A DNA stretch of 11,833 nt. Origin: Desulfobacterales bacterium (GTDB lineage Bacteria; Desulfobacterota; Desulfobacteria; Desulfobacterales; JAUCGF01). Position numbers and translations under genes: made by a program. Below the pieces are notes generated by a model, which saw nothing but the letters and a program-made list of their open reading frames with translations, was not told where the DNA came from and did not search any database. Shown here piece after piece: positions 1-7,323 of this stretch. Where the stretch lies: positions 1 through 11,833 of the forward strand of contig JAOZRC010000101.1 of the NCBI GenBank assembly GCA_029940345.1. The letters run 5' to 3'. Within the stretch, counting starts at the first letter, position 1, and every line of letters starts with the position of its first letter.

Positions 1-527
1 TATCAACTGCAACTGTTCGACGATATCCTTTAACAAGCTGATTTTAATCTGATCTTGAAGCTCAGGTTGTTTGGCAGCGGCGTTTTTAAATTCATCGGCG
101 AATCGTAAAACCAGATCATCGAAGCGTATGTTGTCACCCAAATGATCGGGGGAATAGGACAATTCTTCAAACTCTTGCTTCAACACCGCCATATTGATTT
201 TGCTGTCTTTATGGGGTTCAATTAGCTTAACAAGCTCAATAACGACATCTTCACGATCAAGCCATTCCTGGAAGATATTACAAAGATGCTCAAATGTGGC
301 ATCATCCGGGGTGAAGGATTTAAAAGTTTCATTAAGCGCCTGACCGAAGGCGATATTTAACGCCTTTTCCCGAGGTTCGGGGCGAAACTTTTTCTGATCC
401 CAGCGCCGGCCGCTTCGAGCAATTTTGCGGTGACATGAGCGGCCAAACCGCCAAAATAGATGCCTGCACTGCTAAAAAGAAGCAGTCTTTGAGTTTCTGA
501 CAATTGTTGAATCCAATTTGATTCCAT
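1..527 (-). CDS. Unrecognised protein, N-terminal part, apparent frameshift, cut by window edge
   Basis: I do not recognise the family. The start is the ATG at 527, with an AAGGTGA Shine-Dalgarno 11 bp after the prenyltransferase stop; the stop codon itself abuts this ribosome site. From this ATG the protein begins MESNWIQQLSETQ, followed by a hydrophobic stretch (about residues 14-35) that could be one membrane helix, then reads GAGIRKSFAP and soon hits a stop (TAA near 359). The reading frame one base away is open from that point to the window edge and gives about 125 residues of helical, charged protein starting EPREKALNIAF. Adding one C to the CCCC run at 379-382 joins the two frames as SFAPEPREKAL. 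This suggests a single-base deletion, a sequencing error or, less likely, recoding. It is probably co-transcribed with the upstream prenyltransferase. The C-terminus is not in the window. Confidence 0.6.
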
Positions 528-537
528 AGTTCACCTT

Positions 538-1440
538 TCAATGTAGAAAAGTAACATCCAAAAGCACACCTGAAAGCAAGGTGATAGAAATGATGCTATT
601 CACATGAAAAAAAGCGACATTGATATGGCGCAGATTATCCGGCTTTACCAAAAGATGCTCAACGATCAAAAGCATTCCGATTATAAACGCCGCAATCAGG
701 TAGATTATGTTTAAATCAAAAACAAATTTTACGGATAAAAAGAAGCACCAGGAAAGCAGATGAATCGCTTTAGCAATCATCAGCGCTTGCCTAATTCCAA
801 ATTTGGCCGGAATGGAATAGAGCCCCTGGGCGCGGTCAAAATCATTGTCCTGGCAGGCATAGAGAATATCAAAACCGGCGATATAGGTCATCAGGGCCAG
901 ACAGAGGGTTAACACCGGCCAGGTAAATGAATCGGTTACGGCGATCCAGGCGCCAAGGGGGGCAAGGGCGATGACAAATCCCAGGTAAAGGTGCGAAAGC
1001 CAGGTAAAGCGCTTCGTGTAAGAGTAGGAAAATAGCAGCAGTAAAATGGGCAAGGATAAAATCAGGCAAAGGCGTCCTAATAAGGCGCAAGCCACTACAA
1101 AGACAGCGGAAGAAAAGATAACAAAGCCCACAGTAGCGCTAAATGAAAGTTGACCGGAAGGAATTTCACGAATAGCGGTGCGCGGGTTTTGGGCGTCAAT
1201 CGATGCATCGGCCAAACGGTTAAACCCCATGGCAGCCGAACGCGCGCCTACCATAGCGACTAAAATACATAAAAATGTGCTTGCACCGATGGGATATTGT
1301 TTTGCGGCCAGAACCACCGCTGCCAGTGCAAACGGAAGCGCAAAAATCGTATGGCTGAATTTAATCATGCGACCGTAGGTGGTTACCCGATTCAGAATAT
1401 TTTTAATTCGGCGTCTGTTATCTGTTTTTAGTTTTTTCAA
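538..1440 (-). CDS. UbiA-family prenyltransferase, probably MqnP-like (menaquinone pathway)
   Basis: An integral-membrane enzyme that transfers a polyprenyl chain from a prenyl diphosphate to an aromatic acceptor. Both Asp-rich Mg-diphosphate motifs of the family are present: N74-R-L-A-D78-x3-D82 and, in the second half, YACQD198-x3-D202-R followed by GLYSIP (numbered from the TTG start). About eight or nine hydrophobic helices and a length near 300 residues are normal for UbiA. The sequence resembles the 'putative 4-hydroxybenzoate polyprenyltransferase' group of anaerobes and Desulfobacterota, members of which serve the futalosine menaquinone route (MqnP). The acceptor is inferred, since no mqn gene is in the window, and a UbiA role cannot be excluded. 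I place the start at TTG 1440, which has AGAGGT at 1448-1453. The upstream in-frame ATG at 1473 has no Shine-Dalgarno and sits at the predicted transcription start. The gene has its own promoter and precedes the frameshifted gene by 10 bp. Confidence 0.88.
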   Translation of the reverse strand: MKKLKTDNRRRIKNILNRVTTYGRMIKFSHTIFALPFALAAVVLAAKQYPIGASTFLCILVAMVGARSAAMGFNRLADASIDAQNPRTAIREIPSGQLSFSATVGFVIFSSAVFVVACALLGRLCLILSLPILLLLFSYSYTKRFTWLSHLYLGFVIALAPLGAWIAVTDSFTWPVLTLCLALMTYIAGFDILYACQDNDFDRAQGLYSIPAKFGIRQALMIAKAIHLLSWCFFLSVKFVFDLNIIYLIAAFIIGMLLIVEHLLVKPDNLRHINVAFFHVNSIISITLLSGVLLDVTFLH

Positions 1441-1478
1441 GATTATGACCTCTGTAAATAGGCAATTGGACATCGAAT

Positions 1479-1507
1479 ATCTTACTACATTTGTGTTTGC
1501 TCGTCAA
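1479..1507 (-). promoter_or_regulatory. Sigma70-like promoter of the prenyltransferase gene
   Basis: Read on the minus strand, TTGACG (1507-1502, 5 of 6 to consensus) is followed by a 17-bp spacer and TAAGAT (1484-1479, 4 of 6). Transcription would begin near 1472. This leaves a leader of roughly 30 nt before the TTG start with its AGAGGT site, and would make the ATG at 1473 essentially leaderless. The promoter separates this gene from the terminator-ended PEP-CTERM operon upstream. No operator was recognised. Confidence 0.65.
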
Positions 1508-1586
1508 GACGCACTCATTTTTGGTTGAATGTGCGATCGGTAGGCAATGATAAAAATGTTGGAGGGAAGCAGAACGCGTTTTGCAC

Positions 1587-1620
1587 AAAAAAGGCGGAAT
1601 CTCAGGTTATCATTATCCGC
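1587..1620 (-). terminator. Intrinsic terminator ending the PEP-CTERM accessory operon
   Basis: On the minus strand, GCGGATAAT (1620-1612) can pair with ATTCCGC (1600-1594) through a GC-rich stem with a small bulge. The pairing leaves an 11-nt loop and is followed by CC and then six T residues at 1592-1587. The stem begins at the TAG stop of the CAAX-protease-like gene. Position, GC-rich stem and U-tract together fit rho-independent termination, and a new promoter follows about 80 bp downstream. Confidence 0.7.
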
Positions 1621-2312
1621 TACCAGAAAATCCAGTTGCCCGTTCTGATAACATAAAGTCCGAGGATCAGATTGGTTATGCCGTGCGCGATAATACAATA
1701 ATAGAGATGCTTGGTGCGATACAGCAGAAGGTTGTAAATAAGACCGGCCATGATGCCGGCCAGCCAGAAATGATGTTCGGCTCCGAATAAAGCGGCGGAG
1801 ACTAAAAAGGACGCCCAGGAAAATGCGCCAATTCGGACAGACTTAAAGTCGGGATGGATGATGTAACGGATAATCAATGAACGCCAGAAAAGTTCTTCAA
1901 AAATGGGAACAACCACAGCCGCCCCAAACAGCCTGACGCCAATGAACAAATAATAGAAGGAGGACGGCAGCTTTTGCGGATTATAAACGTCAGCCCCTTT
2001 TGAATCCAGCGCCATTGTCGCAAAATCCCAGTCCATCTGAATCCATAGGATAAACACAGTCGCACCGACTGCCACGGTTAAAACAACAGGCTCGACTTTA
2101 AATCTGAATTGCCTAAGTTCATCATAAGTTTTCCAAAAAATCATCAGAAGAACCCCGACGACCGTGATTTTTAACGTGTAAAATATCGGGATGAGATAAA
2201 GCTCGCTGATATGCTCAGAGAGAACAGCATTTAAGAGATCTTGAATCACAATAAAAAGCATATAAACGGCAAATGGGAGCGCGCGTGTCAACCACGGATA
2301 TTTCGAGTTCAT
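1620..2312 (-). CDS. CAAX-protease-related membrane protein, exosortase-associated type (TIGR03008-like)
   Basis: A 230-residue polytopic membrane protein of the ABI/CPBP (CAAX intramembrane protease) superfamily. All three family motifs are present: EExxxR (E139, E140, R144 in FEELFWRS), a His motif FGAEHH (H180/H181) and HGITN (H210, N214). These would form the metal-binding glutamyl-protease-like site inside the membrane. The distinctive features FEELFWRS, HHFWLAGIMAG and the C-terminal TGNWIFW match the subgroup found in bacteria with the exosortase/PEP-CTERM sorting system. The substrate is unknown; processing of sorted envelope proteins is plausible but inferred. The ATG at 2312 has AGGA about 7 nt upstream and overlaps the stop of the TIGR03790 gene by 4 bp (ATGA), which suggests translational coupling. 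It is the last gene of a three-gene operon, with an intrinsic terminator at its stop codon. Confidence 0.9.
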   Translation of the reverse strand: MNSKYPWLTRALPFAVYMLFIVIQDLLNAVLSEHISELYLIPIFYTLKITVVGVLLMIFWKTYDELRQFRFKVEPVVLTVAVGATVFILWIQMDWDFATMALDSKGADVYNPQKLPSSFYYLFIGVRLFGAAVVVPIFEELFWRSLIIRYIIHPDFKSVRIGAFSWASFLVSAALFGAEHHFWLAGIMAGLIYNLLLYRTKHLYYCIIAHGITNLILGLYVIRTGNWIFW

Positions 2313-4120
2313 TCTTTTTCCTGTTCGTCTCCTTTTGTGTCAGATGAAGCTTTTTCAGGTCTATTCGTGTCCATTCGTGGTTCAGATGGCTGCGCCGTCA
2401 GGTCAATCGCCGGCTTATTCATAAAAGGCGTGTATAACGGGTCACCGATCAGAATTTGTCGCCATGAAAGATGGGGCAAAGTGCGATAATAGACCTCTAA
2501 CAGCGGCACCTTGCCTGTCATCAGAAGCGGGAAAAACATATCCGGCCTTGGAAAAGATGCCAAATACGGTTCTCTGACCGGCCCTAATGTTGCTGCGACG
2601 CCATCTTCGATCATACGCTTGCACCATACATTGCTTCCCGTTTTTTTCAGGGTTTTGGCTTCACCGGAGGCAATATGAAATCCCACGGCTCCCTTTTGCC
2701 ATTTAAACGCATCAACATATTTTGCCAGGGAATACCAACCGCAGTATAAAGCGGCGTTGGGACAGTCACCTTCCTGAAAAAGTTCCGGTTGGTCATCTAA
2801 CACCACAGGCATCGAACCGTATTTCTTAACAACGTCATGCAAATTGATAAGATAACGATCAAAACGTCCATAGTCTTTCCCTTTAGTTTTCTTGTCATCT
2901 GAAGATAAGCCCCTGGCATCAATATAGAAAACCCCTTCAAGGCCTTTATTTTCTATTTCAATGGCATCGTCAACCAAACGTTTGGCCAGCTCAGGCGTAG
3001 ATGCATCCAGGCGTCCCACCATAATGGTCGCCCGGCGCAGAAACTTGATATATGTCCAATTGTTATAGATATTAAAAAATGGGTTCGGAAGCCATCCCAC
3101 CCGCTGATGCGGAGACCTTAAAATCAGGGACAGTTCACTGTCAACGGCCGCAAGGCGCCAATGGGAAGGTGTGTAAACCGTTTTCAAATTTTTCCAATAT
3201 TTTAGCTCACCTGCGATTCCGTTGGTCTGACGCGCCAATGTCGCCCTTTCCATCGCATTGTCAGGGAGTATGCCCTGGAATGTGGATTGCGCCCATTCCC
3301 ACTTGAAAATCGCATCCCATTTTAACAACGGTTCATTAAAAACAAGCTGGGGTGCCGTCTCTTTCTGAGCCGCCAGTTTTTTTTTAATTGCCACCACAGC
3401 CGGTTCGATACCTGTCAGGCGAATAATGACAGATGAAATTTGGATATAAAGGCCGGGATTTTTTTTGGAGATTTCAGCCTCGGCCATGCGTTTAACTGTG
3501 CTGTCAATTAATTTCGCTAGGTTTTGCAACGGTTCGGTGGAACTGTCTTTCTGTTCGGAATCGGGTTTGGCATTATCTTCCGGAAGTGTTTCCGTTTTCA
3601 TTTCGGGTGGCAGTTTTTTCACCAAGTATTCAAGGCGGGCGGTAAGTTGCGCAACAAGGCGTTCATACTCTTTGATTTTAAAGGCAATCAGTTTTTTGGG
3701 TGCCTGATCGTTCTGGGTCTCTTTGGTTTCTTCGATATAAAGCGGCGTTCCATACACCAAAAGAAGCGCCGGCTGAATTTTTATATCCGGTTTTTGGGGT
3801 GGGATTGATCTGTTATCATAGAACCGCTTCACCGCTATTTTTATTGTGGGAACCATTTTTTGGTTGTAGTCTGCATAAGTAATGCTTTCAGAATCGTCCA
3901 GTTCCAGACCGATCAAATTGTCTTTGGGAACATTGCGTTTAGTTTGATAATAAAGCGCCACCTCTTTACTTGCCGGCAACGATGAATTATAGACGATCAG
4001 AATATCCTCGGGTTTAAGCGCTGATGCCCCGGTGGCGATCAAAAGAAACAACCCGATGGAAAAAATTAAACATGCCAATTTACTGGCACTATCCGTTAAC
4101 AGCTTGCTATTTCGTATCAT
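2309..4120 (-). CDS. Secreted TIGR03790-family protein (PEP-CTERM-associated, function unknown)
   Basis: This 603-residue exported protein matches the uncharacterised family TIGR03790, which is known essentially from species with exosortase. Visible hallmarks are ILIVYNSSLPASKEVALYY and NLIGLEL near the N-terminus, then LLLVYGTPLYI, MVGRLDAS, FHIASGEA, GVAATLGPVREPYL and LIGDPLYTPF. An N-terminal signal peptide (MIRNSK, then a hydrophobic core ending ATGASA) supports the ATG at 4120, which follows a GGGGGG ribosome site; a TTG at 4168 would add residues ahead of the signal. Between LLLVYGTPLYI and the core lies a charged, coiled-coil-like insertion of roughly 120 residues (about residues 135-255) that looks extra for the family. 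The C-terminal 25 residues are hydrophilic and low in complexity. The layout loosely recalls gingipain (C25)/caspase-like folds, but no clear His-Cys dyad is seen. It sits between the TPR lipoprotein and the CAAX-protease-like gene, overlapping the latter by 4 bp. Confidence 0.85.
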   Translation of the reverse strand: MIRNSKLLTDSASKLACLIFSIGLFLLIATGASALKPEDILIVYNSSLPASKEVALYYQTKRNVPKDNLIGLELDDSESITYADYNQKMVPTIKIAVKRFYDNRSIPPQKPDIKIQPALLLVYGTPLYIEETKETQNDQAPKKLIAFKIKEYERLVAQLTARLEYLVKKLPPEMKTETLPEDNAKPDSEQKDSSTEPLQNLAKLIDSTVKRMAEAEISKKNPGLYIQISSVIIRLTGIEPAVVAIKKKLAAQKETAPQLVFNEPLLKWDAIFKWEWAQSTFQGILPDNAMERATLARQTNGIAGELKYWKNLKTVYTPSHWRLAAVDSELSLILRSPHQRVGWLPNPFFNIYNNWTYIKFLRRATIMVGRLDASTPELAKRLVDDAIEIENKGLEGVFYIDARGLSSDDKKTKGKDYGRFDRYLINLHDVVKKYGSMPVVLDDQPELFQEGDCPNAALYCGWYSLAKYVDAFKWQKGAVGFHIASGEAKTLKKTGSNVWCKRMIEDGVAATLGPVREPYLASFPRPDMFFPLLMTGKVPLLEVYYRTLPHLSWRQILIGDPLYTPFMNKPAIDLTAQPSEPRMDTNRPEKASSDTKGDEQEKE

Positions 4121-4139
4121 TGTCCCCCCAATTAATGTG

Positions 4140-4166
4140 GAATTTGGAATTCCAGATTCCAAATTC
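4140..4166. repeat. Perfect 11-bp inverted repeat between prsT-like and TIGR03790 genes
   Basis: Arms gaatttggaat (4140-4150) and attccaaattc (4156-4166) are exact reverse complements around a 5-nt spacer. The hairpin overlaps the TGA stop of the TPR lipoprotein gene by 2 nt and ends 19 bp before the next ATG. It is AT-rich and has no T-tract, so it is not a standard terminator. It may be an RNA-processing, stability or translation-tuning element inside the operon, or a protein-binding site. Confidence 0.6.
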
Positions 4167-7155
4167 AATGAATCCCCATCACATTAAGCAGCTTGCGTGA
4201 TGTCAAGGCGTCATCTTCGTTTAAGCCCAAATCCAGCGCAAGCTGCAACGCCTTACGGGCTTGGTTAAAATCTCTTTGCTCGTAAAAAGCCGCTCCCAGA
4301 TGAAAGTGATAGAGCGGATTCAGGGGATCACCGTCAATGGCCTTGCGCAAAAGCGGCTTGGCTTGAATAATTGTTCCTTTTTTTAAATAAACCCACCCCA
4401 ACACATCCGCGACATCAGAATTACCAGGCATCAATTTATAATTCTTTTCCGCTGCGGCTATGGCCTCATCCAGTCTCTTTTCCTCAAGGGCTTTTAAGAT
4501 ATTATGTTTCGTATCAGGCCACGCTTTCAATGGCGCTTCGAGTACAATGATACGATTTTTGATATCTTCTGTTTCATCGGGCCCCAAGCCAAGGGCGATC
4601 GCCTTTTTATAAGCTTCCCTGGCGCGGTCATATTGTTTTTCCAGTTCCAGGAGCATTCCCCAATGGTAGTGAAAATAGGGATTTTCAGGATTGCCATTCA
4701 TGGCCTCACGCAGGTACCGGGCCGACTGAACCAGGGAATTGCGTTGCAGGTAAATATAGCCAAGGGTGTCAGCGATTTCAGGCGCATCAGGGACTTTTTT
4801 CCTGGCACTGAGCGCCAAATTAAGGGCGTGGTCCAAGTTTCGGTTTGCTTTGGCATACAAATAGGCCAGATCGTTTTCAGCCGGCGGATATGTTTTAACC
4901 CTTTTTAACAATGCCTGATATGTTGCGATCGCTTTGTCCGTTTCTCCCTGATTTTTGTATATGGAGGCTATCTGTATATACGCGGCTCTGTTTTCAGGGT
5001 TGATCACTATGGCTTTTTGAAACATGTCCAGCGCTACGGTATCCTCTTTTTTAATTTTGAAAATTGCCGCCATTGCCATAAACGGCCGATCCGATTTGGG
5101 ATTCTGCTTGCTAAGTGTTTTAAGCAGTTTCAGAGAGGCGTCATATTGTTTTTGTTTAACGAGTAACAATGCTTTAAACTGTCCGATTTCAAGATTACCG
5201 GGATTATTTTTCAGTTCGGCATCGCATAATGCTAACGCTTTTTTATACTCTTTTTTGTCTTTATATATTTTGACAATTTTTTGAAACAGCTTAAGCGGCA
5301 CTGGATAACTGTTTTTGACGGCCTCGAAGCCCTCAAGGGCTTTATCCAGCTTTCCCAGGACATAGTAAATTTCCGCCAATCGGAATTGAAGCAGGGGTAA
5401 GTCCGGCTTTGATTGTAAAACAGTTTCGTAATCAGAGGCTGCTTCTTTAAATTTTTTCATTTGTACATAAATGGCTGCTCTAAGTGTCAGAGCTCGAAGG
5501 TTTTCATTGTGTAACTGTTCACGAACGGAAGATTTTAACTTGCGGGATCCGTTCTCATCGTCTTGCAAAGTTGTGGCTTGCATGGAAAGAACGATGTCAA
5601 TTTCATCAAGCGCCTGCTCCGGTTTTGCGTTTCTTAAATAAATTTCCGCCATGGTCAGACGAATTTTCCATGAACCCAAGTTTTTGGCCAGCGCCTGAGC
5701 GATTTCGTTTTCGGCAGTTTTATAATCATTTTCCAGCATTAATGTAAGACCGTAGTAAAAATCCCCGAGAGGCGATCCAGGCGCCTGTTCACGTACGATT
5801 GAAAAATCTTCACGCGCCAGGCGATGCTTACCGGCTTTCATCTGTATCTTACCTCGCAAAAGCCGGACTTTTGGATTCTTTCGCATTAGCGGATTTTGAG
5901 CTAAAATATCATCGGTGATCTTCAGAGCTTGTTCATCTTTGGCTTCATCAAAAAGAATTTCGGCCGTCCTTGATTGGGCATAAGTAAAATCGGGCCATTT
6001 GGAATGGATTTCAGCATAAGTTACGCGGGCCTTTTCAAACTGTTTCAAATAAACATAGTATTCGGCCAGAATGACCCGGTTTTTGCGGACGTCGGGAAAT
6101 TGTTCCACAGCTTTCACATAAGTCAGAAGTGATTTGTCAAATTGTTTACGCTGATGATACTGACGCGCCATATCAAAATAAAGATTGATATTTTTTATCT
6201 TTTGCGTATTAATCGCTTGCGCTAAAACAGCTTCGGCTTGGTCGAATTGTTTGTGTATAAAATAATTGTGGGAAAGGATGCGATAGGGTTCCGCTTTGTC
6301 CGGATACAAACTGATAAGCCGCTTAAAAAAAAGTTCTGAATCTTTCAATCGTTTTTGCGACCGATAAAAGCGGGCCAGGAGATGATACGGTGCGGTTTTA
6401 TCGGGAAATCGGTCTATTATCGACTTGAAAGTCGCTTCAGCCTTGGTAAAAAGTTTTAATTTATTATACTGTTGCGCAAGATAAAGTTGAGCGGTCATGT
6501 CTTCAGGCGCCAATGCAGCGCCGGCTTCCATCATTTTACGAGCCCTTTCAGGAAAATTGTTGGCAAACAGGGCCAGCGCCAGACTTATTTTCGCCCGAGA
6601 ATTATCAGGTGCGCTATCAACCGCTTTTTGAAGGATATCCGCCGCTTCGGTAAGGTTTCCGATATATGCCAGGGAATTGCCTAATATGAGTAAGACTTCG
6701 GCGTCTTCCGCTTTTCTTTCAATGAGTTCCTGGCAGAGCGGAATGGCAATTTTGTAGCTTTTGTTGCGAAAGCACAATACTGCCAGCGCTTTACGCGCTT
6801 CATTTAAGTCCTGATCTGATTGAATCGCCTGGCTGAATTGCATTGCCGCCATTTTAATTTTTTCGGCGGTATTGGCCTGCGCATAAAGTTGGCCTAATCC
6901 GAGGTGCGCTTTCGAATGTCGTGGATTTTTCTGAACGGCTTTTTTAAACTGGATAACAGCATCATCAGGCTTTTTCGCTTCCAGCGCTTTGAGACCTGCT
7001 TGGTAATACTTTTCAGCTACCAGGGCATCGTTTTCTTTGTGACAGCCGCTGATGAGTATAAAAAATGCCAGGACAAAAAAAATTGCTGGCAGTCGAATCC
7101 GTTTTCTAACTTTGCGCTCACACGATTTGCGGATAAGTAACAGATTTTGAAGCAT
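4165..7155 (-). CDS. prsT: PEP-CTERM system TPR-repeat lipoprotein (PrsT type)
   Basis: A 996-residue envelope lipoprotein. A basic N-terminus (RKVRKRIRLP) and hydrophobic stretch lead to the lipobox LISG-C38, so the mature protein should be lipid-anchored. The rest is almost entirely tetratricopeptide repeats (well over twenty 34-residue units with AxxxxGxxxxA and terminal P patterns, for example KPDDAVIQFKKAVQKNP). Length and architecture fit TIGR02917, the TPR lipoprotein of exosortase/PEP-CTERM and exopolysaccharide loci. It probably acts as a protein-interaction scaffold in sorting or polymer export; no enzymatic motif is seen. The last 78 residues (913-990) repeat residues 792-869, an unusual duplicated tail module. 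The ATG at 7155 has AAGGAT about 10 nt upstream and follows a 168-bp spacer, so it is likely the first gene of the operon. It is followed 44 bp later by the TIGR03790 gene. The symbol is by family resemblance. Confidence 0.88.
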   Translation of the reverse strand: MLQNLLLIRKSCERKVRKRIRLPAIFFVLAFFILISGCHKENDALVAEKYYQAGLKALEAKKPDDAVIQFKKAVQKNPRHSKAHLGLGQLYAQANTAEKIKMAAMQFSQAIQSDQDLNEARKALAVLCFRNKSYKIAIPLCQELIERKAEDAEVLLILGNSLAYIGNLTEAADILQKAVDSAPDNSRAKISLALALFANNFPERARKMMEAGAALAPEDMTAQLYLAQQYNKLKLFTKAEATFKSIIDRFPDKTAPYHLLARFYRSQKRLKDSELFFKRLISLYPDKAEPYRILSHNYFIHKQFDQAEAVLAQAINTQKIKNINLYFDMARQYHQRKQFDKSLLTYVKAVEQFPDVRKNRVILAEYYVYLKQFEKARVTYAEIHSKWPDFTYAQSRTAEILFDEAKDEQALKITDDILAQNPLMRKNPKVRLLRGKIQMKAGKHRLAREDFSIVREQAPGSPLGDFYYGLTLMLENDYKTAENEIAQALAKNLGSWKIRLTMAEIYLRNAKPEQALDEIDIVLSMQATTLQDDENGSRKLKSSVREQLHNENLRALTLRAAIYVQMKKFKEAASDYETVLQSKPDLPLLQFRLAEIYYVLGKLDKALEGFEAVKNSYPVPLKLFQKIVKIYKDKKEYKKALALCDAELKNNPGNLEIGQFKALLLVKQKQYDASLKLLKTLSKQNPKSDRPFMAMAAIFKIKKEDTVALDMFQKAIVINPENRAAYIQIASIYKNQGETDKAIATYQALLKRVKTYPPAENDLAYLYAKANRNLDHALNLALSARKKVPDAPEIADTLGYIYLQRNSLVQSARYLREAMNGNPENPYFHYHWGMLLELEKQYDRAREAYKKAIALGLGPDETEDIKNRIIVLEAPLKAWPDTKHNILKALEEKRLDEAIAAAEKNYKLMPGNSDVADVLGWVYLKKGTIIQAKPLLRKAIDGDPLNPLYHFHLGAAFYEQRDFNQARKALQLALDLGLNEDDALTSRKLLNVMGIH

Positions 7156-7323
7156 TTTTGATTTATCCTTTTTTTCGGATAGGCGTGGGCAAACGCTTTC
7201 CTCATCAAGTTATGAATACATAAGGAGGGAGACCGTCTCGCGTTGCCTTGGTATTGAGGCTGTAATTGCTAAATAATTTGAGTCAATCTTGGTTTGATGC
7301 CTATGAACAAACCGCAAACCGCG
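7156..7323 (-). promoter_or_regulatory. Spacer upstream of the TPR lipoprotein operon, probable promoter region
   Basis: This 168-bp non-coding stretch precedes the three-gene operon and should hold its promoter. The best -35-like hexamer is TTGACT (7286-7281, minus strand), but the matching -10 (TACAGC after 16 bp) is poor, so I do not claim an exact promoter. A short palindrome, gagaccgtctc at 7229-7239, lies between that hexamer and the start codon and could be an operator half-site pair. A tandem 7-bp repeat (caaaccg-caaaccg) lies near 7308-7321. No sigma54 -24/-12 pair, riboswitch or terminator was convincing. Confidence 0.3.

Noticed and set aside
332..541. 69-residue minus-strand frame starting at TTG 541
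   Set aside because: It is one base off the ATG at 527, which has the better ribosome site; its C-terminal half (SPQNCSKRPALG) looks like out-of-frame translation of the real gene.
1504..1698. 64-residue minus-strand frame spanning the end of the CAAX-protease-like gene and the spacer
   Set aside because: It overlaps the coding end, the terminator and the -35 box, and has no family-like sequence.
7017..7208. 63-residue minus-strand frame over the start of the TPR lipoprotein gene
   Set aside because: It is out of frame with the lipobox-bearing protein, and most of it overlaps real coding sequence.
7156..7323. Possible cyclic-di-GMP riboswitch before the TPR lipoprotein
   Set aside because: The GGCAA and GCCTATCC fragments do not assemble into the GEMM core; the conserved GGACGCAAAGC-type loop is missing.
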